Assembly (NCBI RefSeq): GCF_004798865.1
Contig: NW_025335268.1
Span: forward strand, 4,656,486-4,720,485
DNA length: 64,000 nucleotides
Origin: Varanus komodoensis
Lineage: Eukaryota > Chordata > Lepidosauria > Squamata > Varanidae
Direction: 5' to 3'
In this document: piece after piece, positions 37,406 to 47,870 of the stretch
Position numbering within the stretch: position 1 is the stretch's first letter
Layout of the letters: each line of letters starts with the position of its first letter
Translations under genes and position numbers: made by a program
Notes under the pieces: model-generated
Databases searched by the model: none
Told to the model about the DNA's origin: nothing
Seen by the model: the letters and a program-made list of their open reading frames with translations, nothing else

Positions 37406-38094
37406 ATAGCTGCAAATGTTCGAAGTGTTGCCATTCAGCCACCACAGGCAAGTCACATTTGGGTCCAACTCAGAAAATGACAAGAAAAAATAATCATTCA
37501 CCACTAACTGATCCAAAGTACAAACCAACTTGTTCACCCAAGAACTTTTTCCTACTGATTTTAGAATAAGTATGCAAGAACGGTTCAAATATCGTAATAT
37601 CATAATATTGTCCACCCACATCTCAAGCAACCCTGAAGCAGTGATGTGTCTGTTGCGGGAGAACTGAGGACAGTAGAGACTGCAGGCTAGAAGTGACCAT
37701 AACTAGCAGCAGCAAACTGGGAATGGACACCTGGAGTTTGAAACAAACAAATCATCTGCACAGGAGCTAATTCAGAACTCTAAACAATAATGAACAAAGC
37801 CATTAATACTGGTGTTTCCTGATAACAGTCACCAGAGGTTCCAAACATCAGTGGAGGAAGCAGGCATTCCTGTCTAGTCGCTTTCCCAAGAATAAAAAGG
37901 CTGAGAAGAACTCCTTGGTCATAACTCTGTCTGTTGGAGTTGAATACAGAATTTTAACCCATGTCAAAACTTGAACAGGAAAATCAAAATTTATGCATGT
38001 CACAAAAATAAATTTGCAATGAATTTTGAATCTTAAGAAACAATAGAGGCCGGGTCTGTGCTATCAGAACTTATAGAATTCTGTTCTATCAGAA
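37406..38094. other. Unique non-coding stretch
   Basis: Nothing recognised. Confidence 0.4.
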
Positions 38095-38190
38095 TTCTTA
38101 TGTTCTTATCTGTTATTTTAGACTTTGTTGTAAACTGCCCGGAGAGGTTTGACTATGGGCAATATAGAAATGAAACAACAACAGCAGCAG
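38095..38190 (+). mobile_element. L2 LINE 3' tail
   Basis: 'ttgttgtaaactgcccggag', 'aggtttgactatgggcaata' and 'tagaaatgaaacaacaacag' form an L2 end with an AAC/AGC-type tail. A second L2 begins about 40 bases downstream. Confidence 0.7.
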
Positions 38191-38224
38191 CAATACCCAC
38201 AACAACACCCAGCTATTGCCCTTT

Positions 38225-39760
38225 TTTATCATCAAGTTCAGGTGATAAAATAAGTGTTCTGAACCAGTGTCTGGGCATGTTAATGGACTGGATGAGGGAT
38301 AATAAATTGAAACTCAATCCAGACACTGATTTCACCCTCTTTTCTCATTGTCCACCTGACCAGGTAAGTGATAATCAACATGTTTTGAAGGATGCTGCAG
38401 TCCCTCTATGTTCGTAGTTTGGGCGTGTTCTTAGACCCAACATTGTCACAAGAGGCACAGGTGAACTCAGTGGCATGGAGCACCTTTTATCATTTTTTGG
38501 CTGACATACCAGTTATATTGTTATCTAGGCAGAAATATCCTGTCTACAGTTTTCTACACTCTGGTAATTTCTCATCTGGATAACTGCACTGCATTATTCA
38601 TAGAGCTGCCTTTGAAAATAGCCAGGAAACTTCAGCTGGTCCAAAACAGGGCGGTGAGATTGTTAATGGGGACTGGCCAACATGATCATATTATGCCAAT
38701 ATGTTACTTGCAAGTAGCTGTTTGCTTAATTCAAAGTCCTAAAGTGCTTGGGACCAGAATATTCAAAAGCTCAGATCTTCCCATACATGCCTGCCTGGAT
38801 TAAGGTTGCAAAGTTCCACAAAATGCACGCCTCTAGCATTTGTGTACTTCTTCTTGCATGTAGCCCTGTCTTAGAAAGCAAGCTGAGCCAAGAGGAAGTC
38901 TATGAATGTTCACAGAATGAAGGACATGAAGCTGGCAATCTCCTTCTTCACTGTATTCCACATCATGCACAGCACGAACAAAGGCTGCTGCCCATGATGT
39001 GGAAGAGGGGCACCATTCGCCCAGAGTTCCCATAAGGCTCCGTTCCTGGCGAGCGCCACGCAAACCTGGGCACCTTCACTAGGAACTCGGACTCACAGTT
39101 GTGCCGAAGCAGAACAGAGTCTGGGAAGCTTAGCCCAGGGCATCTAATGAATCCCGCCCCTGAATGGATTCCTCAAGCATCCTAGTCTGGACCCTAGGAA
39201 GCTCCTTAGCACTCCTTCTCCAGGAGCCCTGCTAAAGGAAATGAGGCAAGTGGTGACGGAGCAAAGAGCCTTTTCTGTTGTGGCACCCAAGCTGTGGCAT
39301 GAGGTCCCCAGAAGGACCTTTTTGGAGCCTCCACTCAGCTCTTTCCAGTGCCAGGTGAAGACCATCCTATTTTCCTAGGAATTCTAGGCTTTCGATTTCT
39401 GCCGCTTTAATTCTTTAACTATCTTTACTATGTTTTAAAGGATTTAAACTGTATTTATTTTATTTATTAGATTTATACCCTGCCTTTTTCTTGTTACAGA
39501 ACTCAAAGCAGATTCCATTATTCTCCTCCTCCTGTTCTCAATCTTATTCACACAACAACAACCCCGTGAAGTAGGCAGGACAATGTATTTGCCTGCATCT
39601 TTGTGTGGCTAATGAGTTTTACTTTGACTTTTTTTTCTATTTTATACTCTAATTTTAGTTCACTTTATGGTTTTAATTGTTGTGAACCATCCAGAGAGCT
39701 TTGGCTATTGGATGCTTTATAGATAAATAAATCTATATAGATAAATAAAAAATAAAATAA
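38225..39760 (+). mobile_element. L2 LINE, partial ORF2 and 3' UTR, with two interruptions
   Basis: ORF2 pieces in order: LMDWMRDNKLKLNPDTDF (about 38280), VRSLGVFLDPTLSQEAQV (about 38410), a QLVQNRAVRLLMGTGQHDHI region (about 38635), and after a gap QRAFSVVAPKLWHEVPRR (about 39265). All match the C-terminal third of the L2 reverse transcriptase ORF (usual 'WMxxNKLKLNPDKTEVLL', 'SLGVxLDPxLSLExQV', 'KLQLVQNxAARLLTGT'). The reading frame changes several times and stops occur, so it is a dead copy. About 38820-39180 is not L2-like. A SINE sits in the 3' UTR at 39452-39612, and the UTR resumes to 'gagagctttggctattggat' and an AAATAAAT tail. Confidence 0.8.
39452..39612 (-). mobile_element. MIR-like SINE inserted in the L2 3' UTR
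   Basis: The plus strand begins 'ttattagatttataccctgc' plus 'ctttttc' and continues 'acaacaaccccgtgaagtag' plus 'gcagg'. This is the reverse of the 3' half of the SINE described at 1731-1932. The tRNA-derived head is missing. Confidence 0.65.
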
Positions 39761-41354
39761 TATCTTACTTTTCCCACACAATGTATAATTTTATATCTAA
39801 AATTTATATCTATTTTTTATCTTCTACTGTGTTTAATAAAATTGTATACTTAAATTTATATCTAAGTATTTATCCAGTTTTTGTTGAATGATTTTACTTT
39901 GGTACATGAAATTTTTACCCTTTAGATAAAGAATTATATGAATGGGGAAAAAGATGGGGCAGGGCATGGACAGTATTTACTGTTTGCATTATATGGAAAA
40001 ATAGGGGGGGGGGAATCTAATAAATTGTTAAAGTGTGGTGGAGAACTAAGATGTTTTCATGATCACCATTAAATAACCCTTCAAATGGGCCCTAGGACCT
40101 ATTTTGAGTTTTCCACCATCTGTTCTCCGGTCATCATCCCAAAGGTTCCTTTCCCAGAATTCCCTGGTACACCAACTATGGCAAATTCCAAAAGGATTGC
40201 CAGCACAATATCAGAAGCCATGGCGTTCGGCCAGCGAGGGGGACCACTTAGGGATTTCCCAAAAAGAGGATGTTCATGCAAGAAAAGTGGACAAAGATTG
40301 GCATATGATGATTTATACAGGTAGATGCAAATTGAGAAATTACCACCATAAGTTCAATGAGGTGCCTTGCCCAGCCTGCTGCCCAGGTCCAGGATGGGCA
40401 ACAGAACTGAGCTGGAGAGCCTGTCGTATAAAGAGCACTGTCCAAGAGGATGGTCCTTTGGCAGCCCTTCAGAGGACTGGCCTCCGCAAGAGTGGCCACA
40501 TGGCAGCCCTGCATTTGGAAACCATTAGCAAAAGTTGCTATCAGAAAATGCCGTCTCTCTTCTAGCCCTATTCAAGTCGCAATTATGCAAAGTGCTGCCA
40601 GTGGGTTTGAGACTGTTTAAAAGTTAGTAAGTGTTTATAGAAATGTCAGCGGCATTTTTTGCTTGTGAATTAAATGTAACTCTGGGGTACAATAAAGTTC
40701 CTATGTATCTATCAGACAGCTTCACAATGCTCGGCTGCTCACTTTCAAGCCCTGTTTCAGAACCCAAAAGAGCCTTTTCTTAATCACTCAAGAGACTGCC
40801 TGTAGAAAGGGAATCAGCCTGGACATTCTTTTTGCATATTTGATGCAAAACTCTGTTGTTTAGAACAGTGAACAAAGGTAATTCCATGAAGGAATTATAT
40901 GCAGAATGTATAAACCCCTATGCATTTGGAATTTTGTTTTGGTTCTTTAAAGCTAACGTCAGTGAGGGTAGAAGATACCACAACTCATGTTCATTCTAAC
41001 TCCCGTTACTGGTGCAGGGCAGACTCAAGCTAAAACAGGTTTGTAACCTGTGTCTAGCAGTTAAGCCATTTCGGTTTCAGTTTTACTCTAAAGTAAGCAC
41101 GGGAACCCAGTCCAGATTGGTGGCCCAGCATTGGAGGTAGAAGGCCTTTTAACAGCAGGAATGAGGCACTTGCACCTTCTCTAGAGTAAAAGTGGGGCAC
41201 AATGAGCTGCTAAGCATGGGCTTAAAGTAAAGACGGCTTTGACCCTCAGTGTCTATATCATTCAAGACAGAAGTTCATGGGTTCTCTCTGGCTTCTGCTC
41301 CCCTTTCTCTCTTTCCAAACAGCCCCAACTTTGCTGATTCCCTGCTTCCCTCAA
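39761..41354. other. Unique non-coding stretch
   Basis: No element is recognised. A G run lies near 40003-40012. The 153-codon open frame at 40104-40565 has no recognisable domain and overlaps an antisense frame, so it is not called. A weak inverted pair, TTTTACTCTA near 41080 facing TAGAGTAAAA near 41182, may mark a small old element. Confidence 0.4.
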
Positions 41355-41479
41355 AACATGAAAAATTGGCTGCTAAATTGGACACAAAGAGTGCTCATCA
41401 ATGGCAACTTCTCAATTTGGACGGAGGTAACTAGTGTGGTGCCACAGGGTTCAGTCCTGGGCCCAGTGCATTAATAAAG

Positions 41480-42235
41480 ATGTTGATTAATGATTTAGAT
41501 GAGGAAGTACAAGGAAAGATAATCAGATTTCCAGATGATACAAAACTGGGTGGAATAGCAAACACCCTAGAAGTCAGAATGAAGATCCAGGGCAAACTTG
41601 ATAAACTTGAACACTGGGCTCAAAGCAACAGAATGAGATTCAATAAGGACAAATGCCAAGTTCTCCACCTAGGAAAAAGAAATCAAATTCAGCAATACAA
41701 CATGGGGAATACGTGGCACAACAGAACTGAAAAAGAAAAATATCTTGGAGTAATTGTGGACAATAGGCTAAATATGAACCAACAATGCAATGCAGCCACC
41801 AAAAGGGCAAAAGCTATTTTGAGATGCATAAACAGAAGTATTCTTTCCAAATCACAAGAAGTAGTAGTTCCACTATACTCCTCACTAGTCAGACCCCACC
41901 TGGTATACTGTGTCCAGTTCTGGACACCAAGATTTAAGAAAGATGCAAGAAAATTAGAAAGGGTCCAGAGAAGGGCAACAAAAATGATCCAGGGTTTGGA
42001 AACTCTGCCCTATGAGGAGAGACTGAGAGGACTGGACAGATCAGCAACAGATGCCCTTCTCCGGGAACCCTCTGTGAATGATATTAGGAGGGTGAGTACC
42101 CGGAGGAGCGCCTTCTCTGCGGTGGCACCCCACCTATGGAATGCGCTCCCCAGAAAGGTCCGCCTGGCGCCGTCATTATTTGTTTTTCGGTGCCAGGCTA
42201 AGACCTTTTTATTTAAAACTTATTTTAAGTGTTAA
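41480..42235 (+). pseudogene. Fused CR1-L2 open reading frame (251 codons)
   Basis: The frame begins in the CR1 palm domain (LINDLDEEVQGK) and runs through the CR1 thumb region to GLDR at about residue 187. Without a stop it then enters an inserted L2 and encodes the L2 C-terminus: LLREPSVNDIRRVSTRRSAF, then VAPHLWNALPRKVRLAPSLF and FRCQAKTFLFK. The insertion kept the frame, so an uninterrupted chimera of two LINE clades results. It lacks the endonuclease and the N-terminal RT motifs, so no activity is expected. Nothing suggests it is a host gene. Confidence 0.85.
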
Positions 42236-42390
42236 TTTATTGGTTATTTGTAGAATTTTAAAAAAAATTTAAGCCGAGATGCACCAGGTTTTAATATTTT
42301 TATTGTATAATTTGGTTCTTGCTGTGAGCTGCCCCGAGGCTTTGTTGTGATGGGAGTGGCATAGAAATGTTTTAAATAAATAAATAAATA
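42041..42390 (+). mobile_element. L2 LINE 3' fragment inserted in CR1
   Basis: It encodes the L2 ORF2 C-terminus (VAPHLWNALPRKVRLAP). A 3' UTR follows with 'ttgctgtgagctgccccgag', 'gctttgttgtgatgggagtg', 'gcatagaaatgttttaaat' and a (AAAT)n tail. CR1 continues at 42391. A short repeated TCAG at both edges could be the target duplication, but it is too short to be sure. Confidence 0.85.
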
Positions 42391-42790
42391 TTCAGCCTTG
42401 AGAAGAGAAGACTGGGGCGGAGGGGGAGGGGACATGGTCTCCTTCTATAAGTACCTCAAAGGCTGTCACAAAGAGGAAGGTCAAGATTTCTTCTTGCTGG
42501 TGCCAGGACACGGCATATTCCATAGGACACAGAATAAGCAATTCAAGTTGCGACAACCCATATTCAGGCTGGACATCAAGAAAAGCTTCCTCACTGTCAG
42601 AGCAATACAGCAGTGGAACCAGCTGCCTAGTAAAGTGGTGAATGTTTAGAGTGAGAGACATTCAGAAAGAAACTGGACAGCCCTCTGAGTGAGATGGTGT
42701 AACTTGGTGCCCTGCAACAGCAGGGGATTAGACCCAAAGGCCTTCATGGCCCCTTCCAACTGCACTATTCTATGATTCTATGTTCATTGC

Positions 42791-45221
42791 TGTCAATATC
42801 CCATGATTGACCCTTCCCCATCAGCAGATAAAACATCCAGAAACATCAGCTGTCATCACAGAAGCATGGTCAAAATAACACAGCCAGACAGTTATACATG
42901 TATTAGGTTTTTCAGCCATTGGTCATTAAATTCTAGAGTTAAAGGCTGACAGAAAAGTTGCCATAGGTTTGGCACAGTACTGATCAAAATCAAAGTGATG
43001 CTTCCCATTTTTACTATTTCTGTGAAGGAAATGATGATTAGAATATTTTTCTAAGATGCAAACATAAAAATCCTGCCCCTGCCATAAGGAAAAGCTTGAC
43101 TACCCAGATGTTGTCACAGCCTGGCCCTTATAATTCTTGCCTATTTCTCGGCAGTGCTGAAGCTTCAGTAAGTATGTTTCCTGCTGGCCTTGCCAACCAT
43201 CAGCTGGTAAGATCCAGAAATCTTTCAAGGCTAGCAGCTCTTATTAAATATACCATTAGTTATGATAACTTATTATGAACAACCAACCAGTTTAAGGAAA
43301 AAAAATGTATGAAATTACAAATGCATCCAGTGTTGAGACATTTCCTCAATTATTTTGCACACTTTGGTCCATCTGGTTTCAAGATTTAGCTTGCGAGGGG
43401 TGGGGCACCTGCCATCAGCTCCTTCGAACATTCTCAAGCAAAAAATTCCATTGGCTGGGCCAAGCATTTGAACTGTCAAAAGTTCAGCCCAAATGTAGAG
43501 TGAGGAAGACAGCAATTTAAGATGACTCCACACTTCCACAGTTGGGGAGCGGTCACTATTTTTGGAGGCAGGGACGAAACTCATGCAAGCTCTGATTGGT
43601 TACCATCTTCTTTTCCCAGAATGCTGAGGGATATTATTTGTGGTGGTGGGGTAGCTACCACAAACAGTGGAGGATTTCAGTGAGAGCCAGTCAGCATCTT
43701 TTTGGTCACGGCTGCATTTAAAAAAAGGATGTTTCTTAGAATGGGAATTCTGGGAAAATAAAACAGCAGCTACCAGCCAATAGAAGCGATAAGGGAACTT
43801 TGGTGGGATGTGTTTCTCCAGGTGGTTAAATGATAGCTTGTTCCTTGTTCCTGCAAGGAACCCTGCTCTATGGTTTAAACAAACCCGGTTTGCTCCACCA
43901 AAGCCAGGCAGGCAAAGGGGAGAGGTAGAGTGGAGGAAAAACATGTGAGCCCCAAGATCATTCTCAGAGATAAATGATCTGAGAATGCTAAACCATGATT
44001 TAGAAATCAGAATGAAAGGAAACAAAGACAGTATCTCCAGTTGCCCAATCATACAGGATGACATGCCTAAAATGAATGTCAACACTGGACATTGCAGTAA
44101 AAATAAAAAATATTTTAGCCACAATTCAGCCAAAGTTAAACACCTCAAATACTATCTGTTTTCAATGGGAAAGATTAAGCACATGTTCAGCTGAAATCAA
44201 ATGGACTTAGAAGTGCTTAATGGTGGCTGGATGGTGCCCTATTTTTAATGCTCTGGAAAATTTATTTTAAAAATTACAGAACAGTGTTATAAAACACTTT
44301 CCCTCCCCTTGGCTAAGAGGTTCTGTCCTGCTGGAGTCTAAAGAAACAGCTATGTACACTTTATGGTAAGGTTTAAGTAAATATTAGTGAAATGGAGGGA
44401 GTGTGGTCTGCCTTTTATTGCCAATTACAGATTTACAATGTTAGCAGGCAAAGGGGATATTCTAGTCAAGTAGCATTCCTCAGCACCGTTCAAAGTCCCA
44501 CTGTTCACTGAGAAGGCATTTGTTATACAGGAGCGCCTATAAGATCCGGATATCCTGAGGGACATGAAATGTATCCACAGTAGCGGATATCCAAATTTTG
44601 TGAAGGCAGAGAGGCATAAAGTACATAAGTTATTAGTGGGAAGTTTGCCTAGTACACAGAAGGGTCTAGTTATGGGAGGTCCAGATAAGAGTGGTCTTTA
44701 TATATGCTTATTTTATGACAAAGGGGGCTCTAGCCAACACACAGGGGTACATGAACAGCTTTATTGCTGGCCTGTTCCATTTTTCTATACACCGTCCTCA
44801 AGGAATACACTAAGACAGTGGAAGGGGGAAGCGTATTTGTGGACAAAAACAAAACACTGGCCGAAGGGTCACCTAGGATGTCCGCTGTGGCTGCGAATGT
44901 TGGTTGAACATATTCAAGGCAAGCGGCTGACTTTCCACTCCCCACATTCCAGGAAAACAGCCCTTTTCTTGGCAGAAACTTCTTATAGAGGTTTCAATTT
45001 ATGGGAAAGAGGCTTGCCTCAAAGAGGTTTATTTTTCTTCCTTCACCAAAGTTTGATGTTTTCTGTCATTAGATCTTTTCACTTTTTAAAGAGTATAAAG
45101 AGGTTCATTTCCACCCAGATAATTTTTAGCCCCTTTCAGATCTCGTTTGAAAGGGACTTATAGCAGAAAATGTGCTTCAAGGAGCAAAGATTTAAAAGCC
45201 TTTTAAAAAACATTCACACTT
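42791..45221. other. Unique non-coding stretch
   Basis: No repeat is recognised except an imperfect hairpin, CATTCTCAGA/TCTGAGAATG at 43960-43988, and a family D-like piece at 44198-44222. The 199-codon open frame 44564-45163 is the longest unassigned one in the window but has no domain, homologue I recognise or start context. Confidence 0.4.
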
Positions 45222-45262
45222 ACAACTCAATCCTATGCATGTTTACTCAAGACTAAGTCCCA
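45222..45262. repeat. Half of short palindromic repeat, family D
   Basis: 'ctcaatcctatgcatgttta' plus 'ctcaagactaagtccc' matches the left half of the element at 15172-15275 and the general squamate form. Confidence 0.6.
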
Positions 45263-45343
45263 ACCAACCTTCTAAACAGCAGGGTATTGAGAACAGCAAG
45301 CAAGAAATCTCAATGTGAAAAACTGCATCTGTCATCCAAGTGA

Positions 45344-45665
45344 TGGATTAATTGATATATTCAGTACTATCATGCCAAGCAACTTTCAAGGTAGTTTACA
45401 AAATTAAAAATTATCCAAACAATTACAAAGATAAAATGCCAGTAATAGAAAAATACATTCAATGCACACAATAACACTGCAGGGGTGATTAAAATGTTTC
45501 AGCTACAGACCACCTGACCAACAACACCGGGTTAAAGTCCTATATAAAAGCTGTCAATAAGGGGGCCAGATGGACTGCCCAAGTGAGAGAGTTCTAAAGT
45601 GATGAGACCATCACTAAAAAGGCTCTGTCTCTTGTATCTATAAACCTGATGGATCTTCCAGATAG
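45344..45665. repeat. Interspersed repeat, family E, copy 2
   Basis: 'ttcaaggtagtttacaaaat' plus 'taaaaattatcc', 'ggccagatggactgcccaag', 'gagttctaaagtgatgagac' and 'aaaaaggctctgtctcttgt' appear in the order of a common reptilian repeat ('ggtttacaaaattaaaa ... gagttccaaag ... gagaaggccctgtc'). A more diverged copy lies at 16770-17060. The class is not known to me. Confidence 0.45.
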
Positions 45666-45732
45666 AAAGGTGAGTGGGACCTCCATGGCCTATCATAAGG
45701 TTGCAGCAACTTCATACAGGAAGCCAGGTTCT

Positions 45733-45937
45733 GACTGAGCATCAGGAAAAACTGTCTGTCTCAATGGAACCAATTATTGAAGAGGGAGTGTGTTCTCCCA
45801 CATTGGAGGCATCCAGGATGCAGGTAGATAGCCATTTATTAAGGATGCTCTATCTTGGAGTCTGAATTGAACAGGAGGCTGAACCTGGTGGTCTTAATTT
45901 AATGACCCCTTCCAACCCTCCTAAGATTCTGTAATGT
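45733..45937 (+). mobile_element. CR1 LINE 3' end
   Basis: 'gagcatcaggaaaaactgtc', 'tctcaatggaaccaattatt', 'acattggaggcatccaggat' and 'tttaatgaccccttccaacc' plus 'ctcctaagattctgtaatg' run parallel to the CR1 ORF2 end and 3' UTR. It is diverged. Confidence 0.75.
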
Positions 45938-45987
45938 AGGTGGAGGTGCTGTCTTTCAGCTAATCAGGTCTCAAGTGAGTGAACAAG

Positions 45988-46107
45988 CAACTGTTGTGAT
46001 GACCAAAATTCTCCAAGCACACCTTAAACTTACACTCACCTTGTTTCCCATGGCAGATTGTACTCTTTTCTCATTTCATTTGATCAGTATGCTGGGTTCC
46101 CTCCTTC
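45988..46107 (+). repeat. Direct repeat, copy 1 of a near-identical pair
   Basis: From 'caactgttgtgatgaccaaa' to 'ctgggttccctccttc' it matches 47398-47541 with only a few substitutions. Compared with copy 2 it lacks 6 bases (near 46024) and about 18 bases (near 46090). The stretch 'acactcaccttgtttcccat' through 'tttcatttgatcagta' is identical in both. Flanking sequences do not match. Confidence 0.9.
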
Positions 46108-46321
46108 CTCCTTTCAAATGACAGAAAGTTATTTTGGCAAAATGGGTGTATTTCAAACATGCAGCCAGTAAACTAATAACCGACAGAAAAAGAGCCTCTG
46201 AGCATGCACAAAGTGGTTTGTTGAACCCAAACTAGAAACTATTTCTCAGAACCCTCCTGTTCAGTAACTCTGACCCCCACACCTCTGGGTGTGCCCCTCT
46301 GCAGGAGCACATGCCTTCTAG
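46108..46321. other. Unclassified sequence between direct repeat and L2
   Basis: Nothing recognised. Confidence 0.35.
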
Positions 46322-47225
46322 ATCTACAAATTAAAACTTAATTCAAACAAGATGGAAGTGCTGTTGATAAGTGACTCCCATGTCCAGATAGGGGATATTT
46401 GCCCTATCCTAGATGGGGTTGCACTCCCTCTACAGGACAAGGTCTGGGACTTGGAGGTACTTCTGGACCCTGAGCTGTCCCTGGAGTATCAGGTGAGCTT
46501 TGTGACCAGCAGTACCTTTTATCATCTCTGATTAATTCATCAGCTTCATCTGTATCTGGACAGGCAGAACCTAGAAACAGTCATCCATGCCCTGGTAATC
46601 TCTCGGTTGGATTACTGCAATGCACTGTATGTGGGGTTGGTCTAAAAATGGTCCAGAAGCTTCAATCAGGGAAAATTAGAGCAGCCAGGCTGTCAATGGG
46701 GACTGGAAGTAGTGAACATAGAGCACCAGCCCTCTATCGGTTGCATTGTTTGCCAGTTGAAGTCTGGGCCCGCTTCAATGTGCTCGTCTTAACATACGAA
46801 GCCCTAACTGATTTAGGACCTGAATAGCTGAAAGAATATCTCCATCCATGTAAGCCTTCCTGGATCCTAAGATCCTGAGCAGAGCTAGGAAGGGGACTAT
46901 TCAGGTAGGGCCTTCTCTGTTGTGGCACCCCATCTGTGGAACCAGCTCCCAGAGATTCTTATTCTCGGAGTATTATAACTGTTGATAGTATTAATTTTAA
47001 CTTTAATTCTGGTTATTTTGAACTAATAAATTTTATTATTTTTAATTGTTACTTTTAAGATATGTCCAATCTGTTAACATTAATGTATGATATTAACTGG
47101 CTGGTGCCCCTGCGGTGGTATGAATGTTTTATTGGTCTTGCTGTCTTATTATTGATGTTGCTTTTTATTTTTGACGTTATTGTGTGAACCTTCCAGAGAA
47201 CCATGTGGCTATTGCTGGACGGATG
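46322..47225 (+). mobile_element. L2 LINE, partial ORF2 and 3' UTR
   Basis: The ORF2 remnant reads in order LKLNSNKMEVLLISDS, ILDGVALPLQDKVWDLEVLL, DPELSLEYQV, VGLKMVQKLQSGKIRAARLS, RLHCLPVEVWARFNVLVLTY and AFSVVAPHLWNQLP. All are L2 signatures, interrupted by stops and frame changes. The 3' UTR ends 'gtgtgaaccttccagagaac' plus 'catgtggctattg'. It lies entirely between the two direct repeats. Confidence 0.85.
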
Positions 47226-47397
47226 GATCTACACCAGCCCTCTAGTTGGCTAACTCTTCTCTCCTAGTCCTGCATGATTGGGTCAGGGATCAGACCAGGC
47301 TCCTCTGGCTCCTCTCCAATGCCCCCTCCCAGCACATCCAAACCCTTCCCGAGGTCTTCCTGCAGATGGCAGCCTTGAGATAAGCTCTTCCTCCTGC

Positions 47398-47541
47398 CAA
47401 CTGTTGTGATGACCAAAATTCCCCAAACACACACTCACCTTAAACCTACACTCACCTTGTTTCCCATGGCAGATTGTACTCTTTTCTCATTTCATTTGAT
47501 CAGTAAGGTAGGCCTTTGTTGAGAGCTGGGTTCCCTCCTTC
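47398..47541 (+). repeat. Direct repeat, copy 2 of a near-identical pair
   Basis: Matches 45988-46107 as described there. The extra 'aggtaggcctttgttgaga' at about 47506-47524 and a small 'ctcacc' repeat are specific to this copy. 47226-47397 between the L2 and this copy shows nothing recognisable. Confidence 0.9.
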
Positions 47542-47655
47542 TTGGAAGGAGGGTCAGTGCTACCCAGGCCCTGGAAAGCAGGCCAAGAATCATGGCCTCT
47601 TTCATTTTGAATGAAAGGGACATTTAAAAAATGTTTCTCCCCACAGAGCACAAAC

Positions 47656-47736
47656 ACAGAAACAGAGAAACAGAGCAAGTCGGAAGGGGTCTCCTGGGCC
47701 ATCTAGTCTGACTCCGGCTCCAGCTGGCTCCACAAT
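47656..47736 (-). mobile_element. CR1 LINE 3' end
   Basis: The plus strand reads 'agaaacagagcaagtcggaa', 'ggggtctcctgggccatcta' and 'gtctgactccggctccagct', the reverse of the 3' ends at 21972-22052 and 4336-4412. Confidence 0.75.
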
Positions 47737-47741
47737 AAAAG

Positions 47742-47870
47742 AGTGCATTTTTAGAGAATGTGCACTGTGAACATTTGTGGTGAACACAAGTTTGGAAATT
47801 TGCACACATTTTCAGAGAACATGCTGCCCTGCCACACATTCAGGACTGAGAACTGGACTGTTTGCATGAC
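47742..47870. repeat. Possible copy of AT-rich repeat family B
   Basis: 'gagtgcatttttagagaatg' and 'gaaatttgcacacattttca' resemble the family. Weak. Confidence 0.3.

Larger units (their letters stand above)
41355..42790 (+). mobile_element. CR1 LINE 3' half, split by an L2
   Basis: The reverse-transcriptase part reads NWLLNWTQRVLINGNFSIW, VVPQGSVLGPV, then LINDLDEEVQGKIIRF and the catalytic-type box FPDDTKLGG (family: FADDTKLG). It continues through KLEHWAQSNRMRFN and LYSSLVRPHLVYCVQFW to YEERLRGLDR. After the L2 insertion (about 42041-42390) it resumes with FSLEKRRL and KQFKLRQPIFRLDIKKSFL. It ends with the classic CR1 terminus 'ttccaactgcactattctat' plus 'gattctatg'. The 5' half, including the endonuclease, is absent. 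A stop near 41472 separates the QGSVLGPV part from the rest, so it cannot be active. Confidence 0.92.

Noticed and set aside
44564-45163. Open frame of 199 codons on the plus strand, the longest not explained by repeats
   Set aside because: Composition and content match no family I know, and there is no splice or start context. Worth a transcript check but not supportable as a CDS.
45988-47541. Direct repeats with an interior, considered as a small LTR-type element
   Set aside because: The interior is a plain L2 LINE fragment plus unclassified DNA. There is no primer-binding site, polypurine tract or short flanking duplication.
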